DNA of 64,000 bases from Streblospio benedicti (taxonomy: Eukaryota > Annelida > Polychaeta > Spionida > Spionidae): positions 32,422,089 through 32,486,088 of the forward strand of contig CM032665.1 of the NCBI GenBank assembly GCA_019095985.1, read 5' to 3'. Positions 1 to 11,771 of this stretch are shown piece by piece. The notes below the pieces were generated by a model. It did no database searches, was not told the origin of the DNA, and worked only from the letters and a program-made list of their open reading frames with translations. Position 1 is the stretch's first letter, and every line of letters begins with the position of its first letter. The position numbers were made by a program, and so were the translations under genes.

Positions 1-1596
1 GGCCTACATGTATACCTCTCCTACTTGTAAGAGAGATGGCATAGTAAATGACAGGTGAAATCATTCGATTCACATGTTCGCTTCAACAAGACCATCCGCA
101 TCTACATGTGATTATATATCCAAAGACACCTGATGCTTTTCATTTGATCTTCAGTACAACATCTTCTAAGATTATTTTTCTTTATCGAAACAAAATCTTA
201 AATTAATGTGGTATATACGAATATTGGTGGATTGCAAAACCACCACGTTCGATTATTTACCATACTTAGCGCAAGAAAGCTGGTTATGTCGGCTACACGA
301 CTATCTCATGCACAACGTACGTGTAAGTCTCTGCCCAGCATCCACAATTTTTACTCTGCTATATGAGGTGAAAACGACCTTTGTGAAAAGACAATTTCAT
401 CCTTTAAAACAAGGTGTCAATTGCCAATAGCTACAATACCACGACTGATTCAGCTTCAATATTCAGTATAGTCGAGGAAAACAATCAACCCCCATCAACC
501 GGTGACAGTAACTCAAAAAACACATTACAGATTTCAAAATGGCGATGTCTCGTCTGCTACATAAAAAAAGCGTGTCAATTGTAGCTAAGGTCTATTTCAG
601 CGGGTCGCTGGATGTTTATGTTTCGCCCAGACGTGCACATATTGTGTGTATAAACAATCACACAGCAGCATTGACTATAGATTGAATATAAAACTCCATT
701 TGAAGCAGCAGGGGCCAGATGTAGCTACATTGATCGACGTATGTAAAATCTGATCATCGGCCACTTCAAAGTGATGGAGGATCTGGTGAAATGAGTTGCA
801 TGTTTGGTAATTAGCATATTCAAATGGCTCTAAATTTGGGCAATTAGCATATCTAAGTGGCTCTAAATTTTGCACCTAACTAAAAACTGGTTATTTTACC
901 GTAAAAAGGTTGGTGTTATATGGCAAGTAGGTGCCAAGTAGACCTACAGTAGAAAAAATGTGGAAAAAGTAGGCTTTTTATTACATTGAAGGCCAACAAG
1001 ACTATGAACTAGTGGTTAATTGAATTAGCATGCTTTCTACGTTTTGATTTTTCAATTTGGGGTGCGTGTGTAATTAACAATGAAATGTAGAGGTACGTGT
1101 ATTTTGCAACAGTAGCTCCAGCTGTTTGCTCATTTTGACTCATATTACTAAACAATGTAACAATTAGTAGTTCATGAAAATCACTGTGATACATTATATA
1201 GAAGAGACACACACAACAATATCAATTTCATAAATGTCGTATGACCTATATGTACCTATCTCACATAATAAATAACTATAATTATTTGACTCCTGGCCTG
1301 TGATGAAACGTCTGTTGAACCTAACTTCTAACTTGATGCACTCAGTACAGTAGTGATCAATAGGAATGTTTTTATAGTTGAATTTTGGATAGCCAATGGT
1401 TGACTGCCCGGGACAAACGGTATAACTAACAAACTATGAATGGATAGAAGTAGATACTGGGGTATCATAGTTATTTCTGACCAATACCATTTTCAAACAA
1501 AATTTGTATATACAACCGAACCAACTATCAATCATATATGTGCAGTTTTTGTATGTGTTTACCAAATTGATCATTTGCTGTTTTGGTGATTGATCA

Positions 1597-1765
1597 AACA
1601 GTAGAACCACCTATTAAGACCACCTATATACAAAAAACCACCTCTATAATAAGACCATTCTCGCTGTCTCCAACATTCATATCTATACCAACGCGAACCC
1701 CTAGGAACTCAATGAACAGACCACCTCTCTATAGAAGGCATATTGAGGCCAGCTGCTCCTAACAG
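1597..1765. mobile_element. pogo-like MITE (CAGTAGAACC family), worn copy
   Basis: Starts acagtagaaccacctattaa and contains repeated gaccacct and ctataataagaccatt strings as in the copies at 46811, 50619 and 56431. The right end is decayed. Confidence 0.55.
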
Positions 1766-1959
1766 GGATAGTCTGCGGTACCACTTTATCTGTAACATGT
1801 GTTTTTACATTTAGCATGTGTTATAAAACTCAGCGTGTATTCACCACCATACAATTACCCCATGGACGAATAAACAATGCAAAATGCAGCTGTATATATG
1901 TGTGTGTCTACGTCAATAATAAACGTAAAAACGATCACAAGACTTAGTGCGCGCGCAGA

Positions 1960-2215
1960 AGCTAAAAAAGATTGACAAAATATAGTCTGTACACAAAAAA
2001 AGTAAGCCGCTTACCCTGGACGGACGCAACCCCGTCGTCGCTTGCATCCAGGTGCCATTTGTGGACCCTAGATGAGTTGTGGTCGACCTTGAGCCGTCTC
2101 CGCATCCTTGTGGGTTGCCGCCGCCCACGCTTTTCCTTTGCGGTGGCGGCGGCGGCGTTTTGGGGTTCCACAAACGACCTTGAGCAATGATTTAGGGTTT
2201 GCCATTTAGACTGTT
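1960..2215 (-). other. GC-rich island, possible minus-strand first exon
   Basis: The only G+C-rich patch in the first 11 kb. On the minus strand, an ATG at about 2206 in good context (taaatggca) opens a short basic frame (MANPKSLLKVV, RRRRHRKGK, 45 codons). Two other frames run open into a consensus donor (cag-ggtaagcgg) at about 2013. It may be a promoter-linked first exon of a gene reading left, or a chance CG-rich segment. No homology recognised. Confidence 0.3.
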
Positions 2216-2499
2216 TTCTCGTATATTTGTTCGTTTTTGTCGTGTGCGTACAGACAGCTTTCTCTTTAATGAGGCGCTCTCTTTAGTACTTGTCTCATGC
2301 ATATATAGTTAAACGATTTGGATGTTTGAGACTTGTTGTCTCGTGCTGAAGTTTGCTGTTTGTTGATTCATTAGTGTATGATAATTGTTTGTGAGATCCT
2401 GCAGTCATGTACGTGTGGGATTTTGATCCAGATGTTGCTACCTGGATTTATTGCACGGACGCCTATGCTGGGTGTGACAACCGGTTAGTTTTTTTTATC

Positions 2500-2656
2500 T
2501 ACAGTGGAAACACGTTATATCAAATCTGCAGCAGTGTAATGCTCGTGATATAGCCACTTTTCGAGATAACTAACTATAATAAACGGAAATGACGCTCACC
2601 TCGAGATTACAGAAATTTTGAGATAAGCAATATCTAGATAACGACCTTCTACTGTA
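2500..2656. mobile_element. pogo-like MITE, second subfamily
   Basis: Bounded by TA: ta-cagtggaaacacgttat at the left and gataacgaccttctactg-ta at the right. The interior (gagattacagaaattttgag, ataagcaatat) matches the copy at 25699-25860. Confidence 0.6.
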
Positions 2657-5600
2657 GGCCTGTGTCATATTGGTGTTGTAATTTTGTTTGTATTTTTTTC
2701 TATCATTACTAGTATCAGTTATTAACTAAATATTATTTCAAAATGACAGTGGGTAAAATGGTGAACAAATGAAATAATTTGTAATAGAGAAAACAAAAAC
2801 AGAACGTTTTGTGAACTGTCTGTCTGTAAACTGTTGATAAAATTTAAAAAAACAAAATCAATTTTCATCAACAGATAAAAGTCAAGTTTGATCACTATGG
2901 TGGTATTTGACAGTCAATTACAACCTGTATTATTGCAGTAATAAATGAAGTCACCATTACTAGTACTCCCACACAAAAAGGCAATACCACTGTTTTACCA
3001 CTACATATAGGGTTTGTACAAATAGTTGATCAGCTTCATGTTACGAAAGCCCCGCCATGGCCAGTGCTAGAGCTAGGATCAGACAGTTTCAAATATTTAA
3101 GCCGAATCAGTCATGGTTTTATACATGTATAGACGTTTGCAATTGACATGTTGTCTCATCATAGACTTGTTTTTAACACAGGCTCCACAGGTAAGCTGCG
3201 ATGTGTCTCATTAAAATGAAATATGGCATAGCTTGATTTATTGTTCAAGTCACCTATCTTATTAACACGATTTGTCTCTCCTTATAAATAAATGATTATC
3301 TAAAGATCAGTTTAACTCATATTGTAGAGGGTGTAGGATAAAGTAGGTACAACCATTTATGTGCGCCACTCTAGCCTATCACAAGGCCTTTAAATGATCT
3401 GTAGTGAAGGCTATTGTACAAGCATCTGTGTGATGCATGGGTAGCAACTTGTTTGGCTACTGCAGCGTCATTTACTAAAAGCACGTGGTTTCTATTTTTA
3501 GAACAGCCGTCAATTTTCAGACCACCTGTGCAGCTGCTGTGTTTGGGTATTACCTCGAGTTGTACATATATAAGATGATCTAACTAGGAAACACATCAAA
3601 ACGACATACTTAATGTTTTGGCTAACCCTTACTTGGTAAATCACCCGTGCATGCTGCTTCTGCACGCATTAACATATAGAATGCCCCAAAATGAATTAGC
3701 ATGAGCTCTTTGTCAGAAACGTATATTTTGATTTCATCTTCCCTATTTTCTATAAATAGTTTTTTTCCTGTCTTTCTTTTCCACCATCTTTTTATGTGAA
3801 TGTAGCGTCGGTCGGTGTCCAGTTAGGTCTATTCATATACGCGAATTGGATTTGGATTAAACACGATATTTTAGATTAATGTGCTATGCAATTTACAAGA
3901 TTGAATTGTATTTTCAACTGACGTCACGTGATGCGGTATATAGCCAAGTATATACCACAAGATTTTTTAAATATAAAGTTGACGCATCTTCAAAACGAAC
4001 TAAACATAACGGTATCGGACCACCGTGGTTCCAAAGGTATTACACTCCAGTGTGTTCACCCTTTGGCAAAATTATAAAGTGTTCAAACTTGATTGAATGT
4101 CGGTTGCTGGAGTTAGTCTGACATGGATTATTGGTTACCTCTTTATTTGGGTACCTAGAAAGTAAATAAGTATAGATCCTTCTTCGTCAGTTTAATCTAC
4201 TTGTTGCGTATCGCAAATTACGTTTCAATTTGCGTTTGTGATATTGTAGTCCAGTGTCACCATCGACATTTACCATAAAATAGAAATAACGTTTCAAGGA
4301 TTTTTTGGAATTCTAAAAGTTAAGTTTTGTGGACTATGTCTTGATCTTAATGGTAACTAGTCCATAGCATGCTGCTGCTTGGCGTTCAGTTATGTTGTGA
4401 TTGTTGACATTGCTGACAGAGACATATAATTGCGATAAAATCATGATGTTGTTTGTGTAGTAAATAATTGTTGTGTGCGTTTTTATGAGTGAAACTAGTA
4501 CAGTGTGTTGCATTGCTAAACAAGGTGCTTCGTTTGGTTACGGTTTATATGATACTTCTATCGTGATGTTGAATGCTAAAAATGATGGATTTTACTTCAA
4601 GATGCATTCTGTATGTAAAACAAATTAAATGAATAGCTTTTTATAGCAACAGTGATGGAAGTGTATTAACGATTAGATTGTAAAGTGATATGGTGGCTTT
4701 GCATATGACGACTTCAACGGATAAGAGAGATGGTCTTTTGCGCTATTGGTAGGTGTTTATTTTTGTTTTGTTTTGATTGATTTGTTTTTGATTGACGGCA
4801 ATGCTGATCGAAGAGTGTATACTAATTTCATTTTGGGTTTCATTTTTCACAGTGCAAAGAATATGATTAGTTACCAAAAGCAACCTGTATCTGCCATGTT
4901 TGGCTGATAATATAGAATTTAACAGAGCGAAGTATATATATATATGGGTACTTTCTTCAATCGCATTACATGTACATCTTTAATGTGGTGGTAAATTATA
5001 AAATGAAGGAAAATAAGATGGGACTGAATCATGATAGGGTATGAGTAGTACCCTGAGAAAGAAGCAGAATGTACATCAGAAATACTACGACGTATATTAT
5101 GATAATGTGTTTCTATTTATACCTTTATGCAATCATTAACATGAATATGTTAAAGAAGAAATTCATAAAAACTACAAGGTTTATTCTTTCTCAACATCTA
5201 CAAATATTTATTCTTCTATCTATATAAATACTGCTAAAGATATAATGCAGGCTACATACATGTACTATATCCTTTGTTTTGACACTTGCGTTCACAATAT
5301 TAAAACAGTTTATTCACTATTCAAATAAAAACTTTTTATCTAACCAATTTCTCACTTCAAAATAACAATAAAAACGCATGCTGCCTGTTATACCTGAAAG
5401 CCATTGTGAAAGGTAAAAATTGACATTTTTACTTGAACCAACAAGTTCTTCTGTAAAGATTGGAACGTGTGTGGTAAAGTCGAGGGTTGATCAACACAAC
5501 AGTGACATTGTTCGAGTCCTGGGCTTGTTATTTATTGACTGCGTACAATATCTTTTGTTGCGCAAAATTATGGCATGCGTGTGGGATTCACTGGAGGGCC

Positions 5601-6225
5601 GAATTTGCTTTGATCATTTTCCTGGCCGAATGTTTGGCATAGTTTGTGGCCTCAGACTTCTGTTCGTTATGAAAGGAATAACATACCGTTTTGATTGAGA
5701 CTGAGTTATTAGTGTTTTATCAGTTCGAAGCGTGGGTGCAGTTTCGGTCGCAAAACAAATAGATATCATGTATCAAAATATCATATATGCTGAGTATTTC
5801 GCTGACTTTAAACGGGGTTTGCATTGAACTGTAGTATGTATGCACATAAGATGATTTCATTTATAATGCTATCACAAAAAATAACAACAGCAGCAACATT
5901 CTAATCCAAGACACCAAATTAACAACATTATAATAATTTATAATGCCAGGTGTGGGGGAGTGGGTAATTAATTGTTTTACACACCCGCCTATACGTATAC
6001 CCACGGAGTCCTATTAACACCACCAGCTTCCCAAATCTACCCCTGCACCCACCCAGTACAGGCATAATCTTTCTCAGAAGCGGTTGTTATTTAATTATGC
6101 AAGGGTTTTGAAGTTGTACAAGGATTGAGTGCAAATAAGTTATATGTTTAAAACTCATAAAACTCATTGGTAGTTTTATGTAACTTTGAAAGATAGGAGT
6201 ATTTAAAACTCATAAGCACAACCAG

Positions 6226-6360
6226 AGACCCCCCCCCCACACACACACACTCTCCCGCCCCCTAAAAATATTGTCGTTTTTTGCATGTCCGCTATCAATC
6301 AGGCGGACGATAATCTTTAGATCCATACAGTGCGCCCACCTTCTCTTTCAAAGAGAACAA
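6226..6360. mobile_element. Degenerate copy of the 'aggcagatccagg' MITE
   Basis: A C-run followed by ttttttgcatgtccgctatc and cagtgcgcccacctt matches the interior of the 7158 copy, but the ends are worn. It is preceded by a (CA)n tract. Confidence 0.45.
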
Positions 6361-6789
6361 AAGAAAAGAAAAAAGAAACTATGTCTGATCTACTTGCTTA
6401 TCTATTTGGAAGAATATGTAATGTATAGCCATTGCAGTGATACTAAAAACTGAATTGTGGAAAACATTGAGAAAATCCCTTGTTTTTGTCAGGGTCAGTC
6501 CATAGAGCATGCATAGCAACGTACACACAGACTCGCACATAATACAGACACACATATTCATGAGGTCCTTATTCACTATGTTTACAAACATATATATCTG
6601 ATTATTTGGGTTTGAACAAATATTCATTGTTTTTCTGCACTTTTTGAAACCATCGGATTTCAATCGACAGTTTGGTGCAAGAAAGGCATTCACATTTTAC
6701 ATGTACGTGTATGTTGTGAGTTATAACAATATAAGCTGAAGATTATGCTGTTATATGGTCGTAGGTCATGCTCTATAAACATGTGCAAC

Positions 6790-6905
6790 GACTCTCCCCT
6801 TAGCAGTGTGCAGTACTGCAGCTAGTGTTGGATGAGTTTACTCAACACCCACCACCAATCCCGCCTTGGACTTGAACGTACGATATTTCTAATCACGCTC
6901 GCTCG
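6790..6905 (-). repeat. tRNA-derived SINE, family A, reverse copy
   Basis: On the minus strand it reads cgttcaagtccaaggcggga, ttggtggtgggtgttgagta, aactcatccaacact and gcacactgct, aligning with 28643-28715. The head is decayed. Confidence 0.55.
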
Positions 6906-7050
6906 CTCACCAACCTAAATGGTTGAGAAATGAGGAGCAACTTTGAATCTTAAGATACTGGTTATAAATTGTAAAGCCACCGTCCCAAAGTGACGAACGT
7001 ACATCACCGGCTGCGTACGGTGGCGTAGTGGATGTTGGTAAAAATACAGC

Positions 7051-7385
7051 GGGAAACGAACCTCCAATTGAGACCACCTCTATATTGAGACCGTCGCTAT
7101 AAGTCCATTTCTCCATTAAGAGGCCGCCACAAGCCTCCACAAAGAGGCCACGTATTTCATAGGCAGATCCAGGGGACCGCAGGTGCCCCCCCCTTTTCCC
7201 ACCAAAATACTTCATTTTCGTAGGGGTTTTGGCATGTCCGCCATCGATCGTGCGTACAAAACCCATGAAATCTCTCAAGTGCGCCGCCCCCTCCCCCTTT
7301 CCAAAAACCTGTATCTGCCATTGTATTTAAAGAAACTAGCTGAGGCGAGTCATATAGGTAGTCGTAACAATGAGGGTCTACTGTA
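7051..7385. mobile_element. pogo-like MITE carrying another MITE
   Basis: The left part reads cctccaattgagaccacctc, as at 56431; the right end reads gagggtctactgtata. Between them sits the 'aggcagatccagg' element. The left terminal bases are lost. Confidence 0.6.
7158..7322. mobile_element. MITE of the 'aggcagatccagg' family, nested in a pogo-like MITE
   Basis: Same ends and interior as the 16216 copy (cataggcagatccagg ... acctgtatctgcca). It interrupts the element spanning 7051-7385, whose halves lie on both sides. Confidence 0.7.
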
Positions 7386-9654
7386 TAACAGCGAATTCGA
7401 GTTCACTATTCGCCACTATCGGGCCCTAGCTTTTCAGAATTCGGAGTTGCACATTGGTCCATATGTGTGCTCACCAAGGTACATTGTATGAGTGATTATA
7501 ATCATATTAGTAGACAATATCCTTACATTGGATGATGAAACGTTGACACATGCGGACTATTGTTTGCTCCTGTTTTTTAATAGTAATAACCCACCAACAT
7601 TGACGAATAGACAAAACATCAAAAGATTTGTAATCATCAATTATCTATGCTAATCTCGTGTCTGTTTACATATTGGTCTAGGGGCATACGTGCCATTATT
7701 CACCGATTCACGGGTTCAATTCGTTCACGACCTTGTCAATATTGTGGTAAAATGGAGAACGCAGATCAGATATACCCTATGCATGAGGCAATAATAAGTT
7801 AATTAAGATGAAAAAAGAAGATCATATATGCAGCCACTGCGTCCATGTCCAGTAGATACAGAAAGGTTACATCAGGGCAGTGCTGGTGCATTCGATACAC
7901 TTTGCCACCCCCGCAGTTTACCCCTGAATGCGAGCTAAATAAGTGTGCTTAAATGGATTTATTATCTAAGCGGCATTTAATAGCATACGCACCTATCACA
8001 TAAGTAAAAACCTTGCATGGATTTAATGCAAATACAGATATGCTGCGTGCGTGCCATGCCATGCCATGCCGTCTTTTTCTGTTGTTTCCCTTGTCTACTA
8101 TATCTGTCTCTTTGTTAGTATAATATAGGTGGAAATCAAGCTCCTAGCTGTCAGTGAAAAACAGATTATCATCGATATCTGCGAATTTGTCCTAAGTGTT
8201 AGAAGATGAGAAATACACATGGGAAATAGGATGCATCCGTTTGAAATATGTCAGTGGTGACACAATATGACAAATAACAATGGCTACAGCGCCAAGACTG
8301 AATCGGGTCCAATATTGGGGACCGGGTGACCTTAGTTTTATACACTACTCGTCTCTATCTTGCTTTGCGCTCTAGTCGTATCGTATATGCTACAGCGCTC
8401 ACATTGAGATTTGTATGGTGTAGACATTTAAAGGTGTATGGAGAAAAGGGATTACATATGTAAACAAAAAGGGATAGGTCCAACTAGTGCATTTACTGTC
8501 AAGGCCAGTACTACACTATTCTTTTCAACGTTATCTTATATCATACCCTTTTTAAAAAATAGATCAGCCATCCAGGTTAACTTTGTGAATACTGTTACAT
8601 GAATACATTTGCACGTATTTTAACACGTACGTTTGAGGCATTTCGTATGTTATCTGATATACTTCTTCAGTGTTATGTATTTGTGTCATGGAATGTAACG
8701 ACAACGGCGTCCTCTTACCACTTTCCGCCTGATACAGGTCATTACCAACTCATTGACCAACAAAATAACGACCATTACCATTAAATTACATTAAAACTAA
8801 GACATTCATTTTTTTCCTGGTTGGTGCAAATGTTTTTGTCTCTTGTTTTAATCAAACGCAGTGTACTATGTTCTATTTCAAAGCGGTGACGATGTATTTG
8901 AGATGGTGTATCCAATGAGTTGTTATAAGATTAATTGTAATCCTGTACTTTCTGGGTTATTGTCCCTTCTTTTTTTGGCCTTATTTTTCTTCTCTCGCAC
9001 AGAGGTAGACCGTAATGGATCATACCATTACGGTGTCATCCTTTGTCACAGTGTCCATGTAGCTGTATAGCTCGCTGATACAGGTTGGGCAATGCTAATT
9101 TGGTGGGGTAGTAACGGCCGGTATCGGAAGAAGAGTCTTTAAAAAAACCCAACAAACTCCATCATTCACCCATACATATGACATACAGGCTATACGTTAA
9201 TGATGATGATGAAAGTCGTCTGGCATAAGCTGCCAAGAGCTAGACAGAACAAAAGTCCTACCTGATTAGTATTGCAAGTCCATTTGGGCCATCAATTCGA
9301 CGCAGACGTTTTTGGGAGCTGCTGGAATGCTACCCTGGATGTGTCAGCGGAGAGAGAGAGAGTGAAAAAAGGGAGCAACGCCACGTTGGTTGTAAGGGCT
9401 GAGCATGCCGAACAATTTTGCTTTTGTTCTGAGGGCATTTGCATTGGTGACGTGGTAATGGAATAGGAGAACAGTTTTGTCGCTTGACAATGGTTATATG
9501 AATACAATGCCACCTGATGTGGATATAATACGATGTTGGCATTACTAGGATACTAGGCACATGTCATGGATGTTATATCCGAGTAGGTACAAACGCAATG
9601 TAAAGGGCCCACTTTTGCATTAAAAAAGAATGGTTAAAAGCTTTGTGTGTGTGC

Positions 9655-9820
9655 AATTGTACTCGGTAACTCGAACACCAAGGGAGGGGGGAAAGTTCGA
9701 GTTATCCGAAGTACAAGTTATTCAAATCTTTAAAAAATGTAAACGTAACGTGAGGAAAATTTGTTATTTGGTTATTTGGTCGAGTTATCCATAAATTCGA
9801 GTTATCAGAGTTCGTAAACA
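9655..9820. mobile_element. pogo-like MITE fragment, 'cgagttatcc' type
   Basis: Several copies of aactcgaac, gttcgagttatcc, tcgagttatcc and ttcgagttatcag in opposite orientations around an AT-rich centre, as in pogo/Tigger-type terminal repeats. Ends not resolved. Confidence 0.4.
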
Positions 9821-10507
9821 TGTCATACTTGTATTTTCAGTGGTGAAGGAGACGTTTCAACATCTGTTTCAATTTGAGCAATATTAGGAATAGCTCCATA
9901 CTTGGCTTTCATCAGACTTGTGTGTGGTAGGCCTACATACATGTACGCTGAATGATTGATAAAATTACGTATATGTATTAGCTGTATACACAAATATGTT
10001 TTTGAAACTGATTTGATTTTTTTCTATATATCCAGGTTAGAGGTTGGGCACAGCTTATAGTTATAGTCAAAGATCAATGGAAATAAATTTGATTTGAACA
10101 TGCAAGTGTAGGCGTTTCAAACGTTGAAAATGGTTTGCACCTGGCATTAAATATGATTTGTTCACTCGTGTGCCAACATTCTTTAAAACTGTATACATGT
10201 ATATAGCTACTCATTTTTTAAAATCACTTTTAAAACCACGAATAAAATAAAAAAGATAGTCGGTCGTATTATTTCATATATAGATGGTCGCTGAATACAT
10301 GTAAAACAGTCCTATAAAAGTTCACCGGAGAATAAAAATGGTCTCATTTAACAGGGTGTCCGTTGAACAGAGGTGGCGGGTGACAGGCTTTACTTACGCT
10401 GGGTCATAACGGTGTCACCTGTATTATGTGGACACGTTTCACTTCTGCTAAAAGGTGTACTTAAATGAGGATCTAGATGAGGTGTGTGTGTGGGGGGGTT
10501 CCGGATC

Positions 10508-10860
10508 CCACTTACCACTTAAATTTTAGCTCATTTCCCTCTTTCCACTTAAATTTTAGCTCATTTCCCACTTCCCACTTAATATTTTCATTTCCCACTA
10601 AAAATGCGTACTTTTAATTAACTTTTACAAAAATGACATGATATTATAACGACCAATTATAAATTGATATAAATTTACGTGCATGACCCCCACTCGCAAT
10701 TTTTTATAGTTTCCCACTAAAATTAGAATTTGTTCCCACTTAATTTTGGTAATTTTCCCACTTCCCACTTATTTGCCCAAATTCCCACTAACCACTTAAT
10801 TTTTGCCAATTTCCCACATCCCGCTTAATTCTAAGGCCATTCCCACTAACCACTTAAAGG
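10508..10860. repeat. Degenerate 'tttcccacttaa' repeat block
   Basis: About a dozen imperfect copies of tttcccacttaaattt / ttcccactaaccacttaa, with two near-identical copies of ccacttaaattttagctcat at 10525 and 10545. Confidence 0.55.
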
Positions 10861-11684
10861 GCATCGGCAGCCTCCTAAACGAGAGGGTCACATGATCCTT
10901 AATGTACCATTTCCCTATTGTTATCTAATTGGTTTAATGACAATAGTATAAACATGGCAGGGTGGAGAAGTTAATGTATTCTTCTTAACCCAATGCCTCC
11001 GTGCAGCAATAGCAACAGTATTCTTTTTACAGACGAAATATGGTATTCAAATTTTGTGGACCAAATTACTACACGTTTTTTCCTGCTATGCATGTTACTA
11101 TTAACGTAGTATAAACAACAGACGTATAATCCATCGAACAGTTCACATGACATATGTCTGCTCAGTATATGACAGGAAAATGGTTGTTTCTCGTTGTGTA
11201 ATATTTGTACAATTTCTCCTCAAATGTTCTCAACATCGTGCAATATAATGTTCCTAGCATCGTTTTACAACACCCAACATAAAGAGATATGTCCAACCGT
11301 ACGTGAGACAGTTGAAGCACCGCGATGATTGTCTAGAAGCTAACTATATAAATAGGCCTACTTCACAATTATTATTAGCCCTTCTTAGCTATAAAATAAG
11401 ACATAGTAGGACGTATATTCAGGCCAGAGTTACAAACTCGACTGGCAACAGCAGGTGCTTTTGGCGCAAATCATGTCATTGTCGTCTGCTGCGAATATTA
11501 CACAAAACAAAAGTATCAACAAATAAAGAAATGCTGTTAATGTTCGTGTGAATCAAACAAAGTCTAGGTTAGGAAAAACGGTTTGAGGGGAACAGATCCC
11601 CCTTGGATAATTATTGACAAGCAGGTGTTGAATTAGAGGATGTAAAATGTAAGAAAAAAAACAAACTTATTTTTCCATTTTCAG

Positions 11685-11771
11685 CCTGGCCCGGTCGCTG
11701 TCGGCTCCGCGCAGATGCAGCTTTTGCAACAAGATGGTCCTTTTCAAGGCCTACAAGTGCAAGCAGTGCAG
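11685..11771 (+). CDS. KSR: KSR exon: first half of C1 domain
   Basis: Acceptor tttccattttcag ends at 11684; donor gttagt follows. The first base completes an upstream codon. The peptide begins LARSLSAPRRCSFCNK and ends KCKQC, giving the first two zinc CxxC pairs. RSLSAP fits the 14-3-3 mode I pattern RSxSxP. The short spacing between the CxxC pairs (10 residues) is close to KSR C1 domains (9 in human KSR1) and shorter than in typical diacylglycerol-binding C1 domains. Confidence 0.85.

Larger units (their letters stand above)
1..11684. other. No confident gene; repeats only
   Basis: AT-rich sequence upstream of the first recognisable KSR exon. Besides the MITEs, SINE copy, GC island and short-unit repeat listed separately, I see no reading frame with coding character. 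Unseen 5' KSR exons could lie here. Confidence 0.5.

Noticed and set aside
2406-2552. Short plus-strand frame starting MYVWDFDPDVATW as a possible first exon
   Set aside because: It runs into a MITE and has no convincing donor or KSR resemblance.
5420-5698. 92-codon plus-strand open frame
   Set aside because: No motif, no good start context and no neighbouring exon; not KSR N-terminus.
6907-7278. Minus-strand 123-codon open frame
   Set aside because: It lies across two nested MITEs; its resemblance to the frame at 16215-16424 comes from shared repeat DNA.
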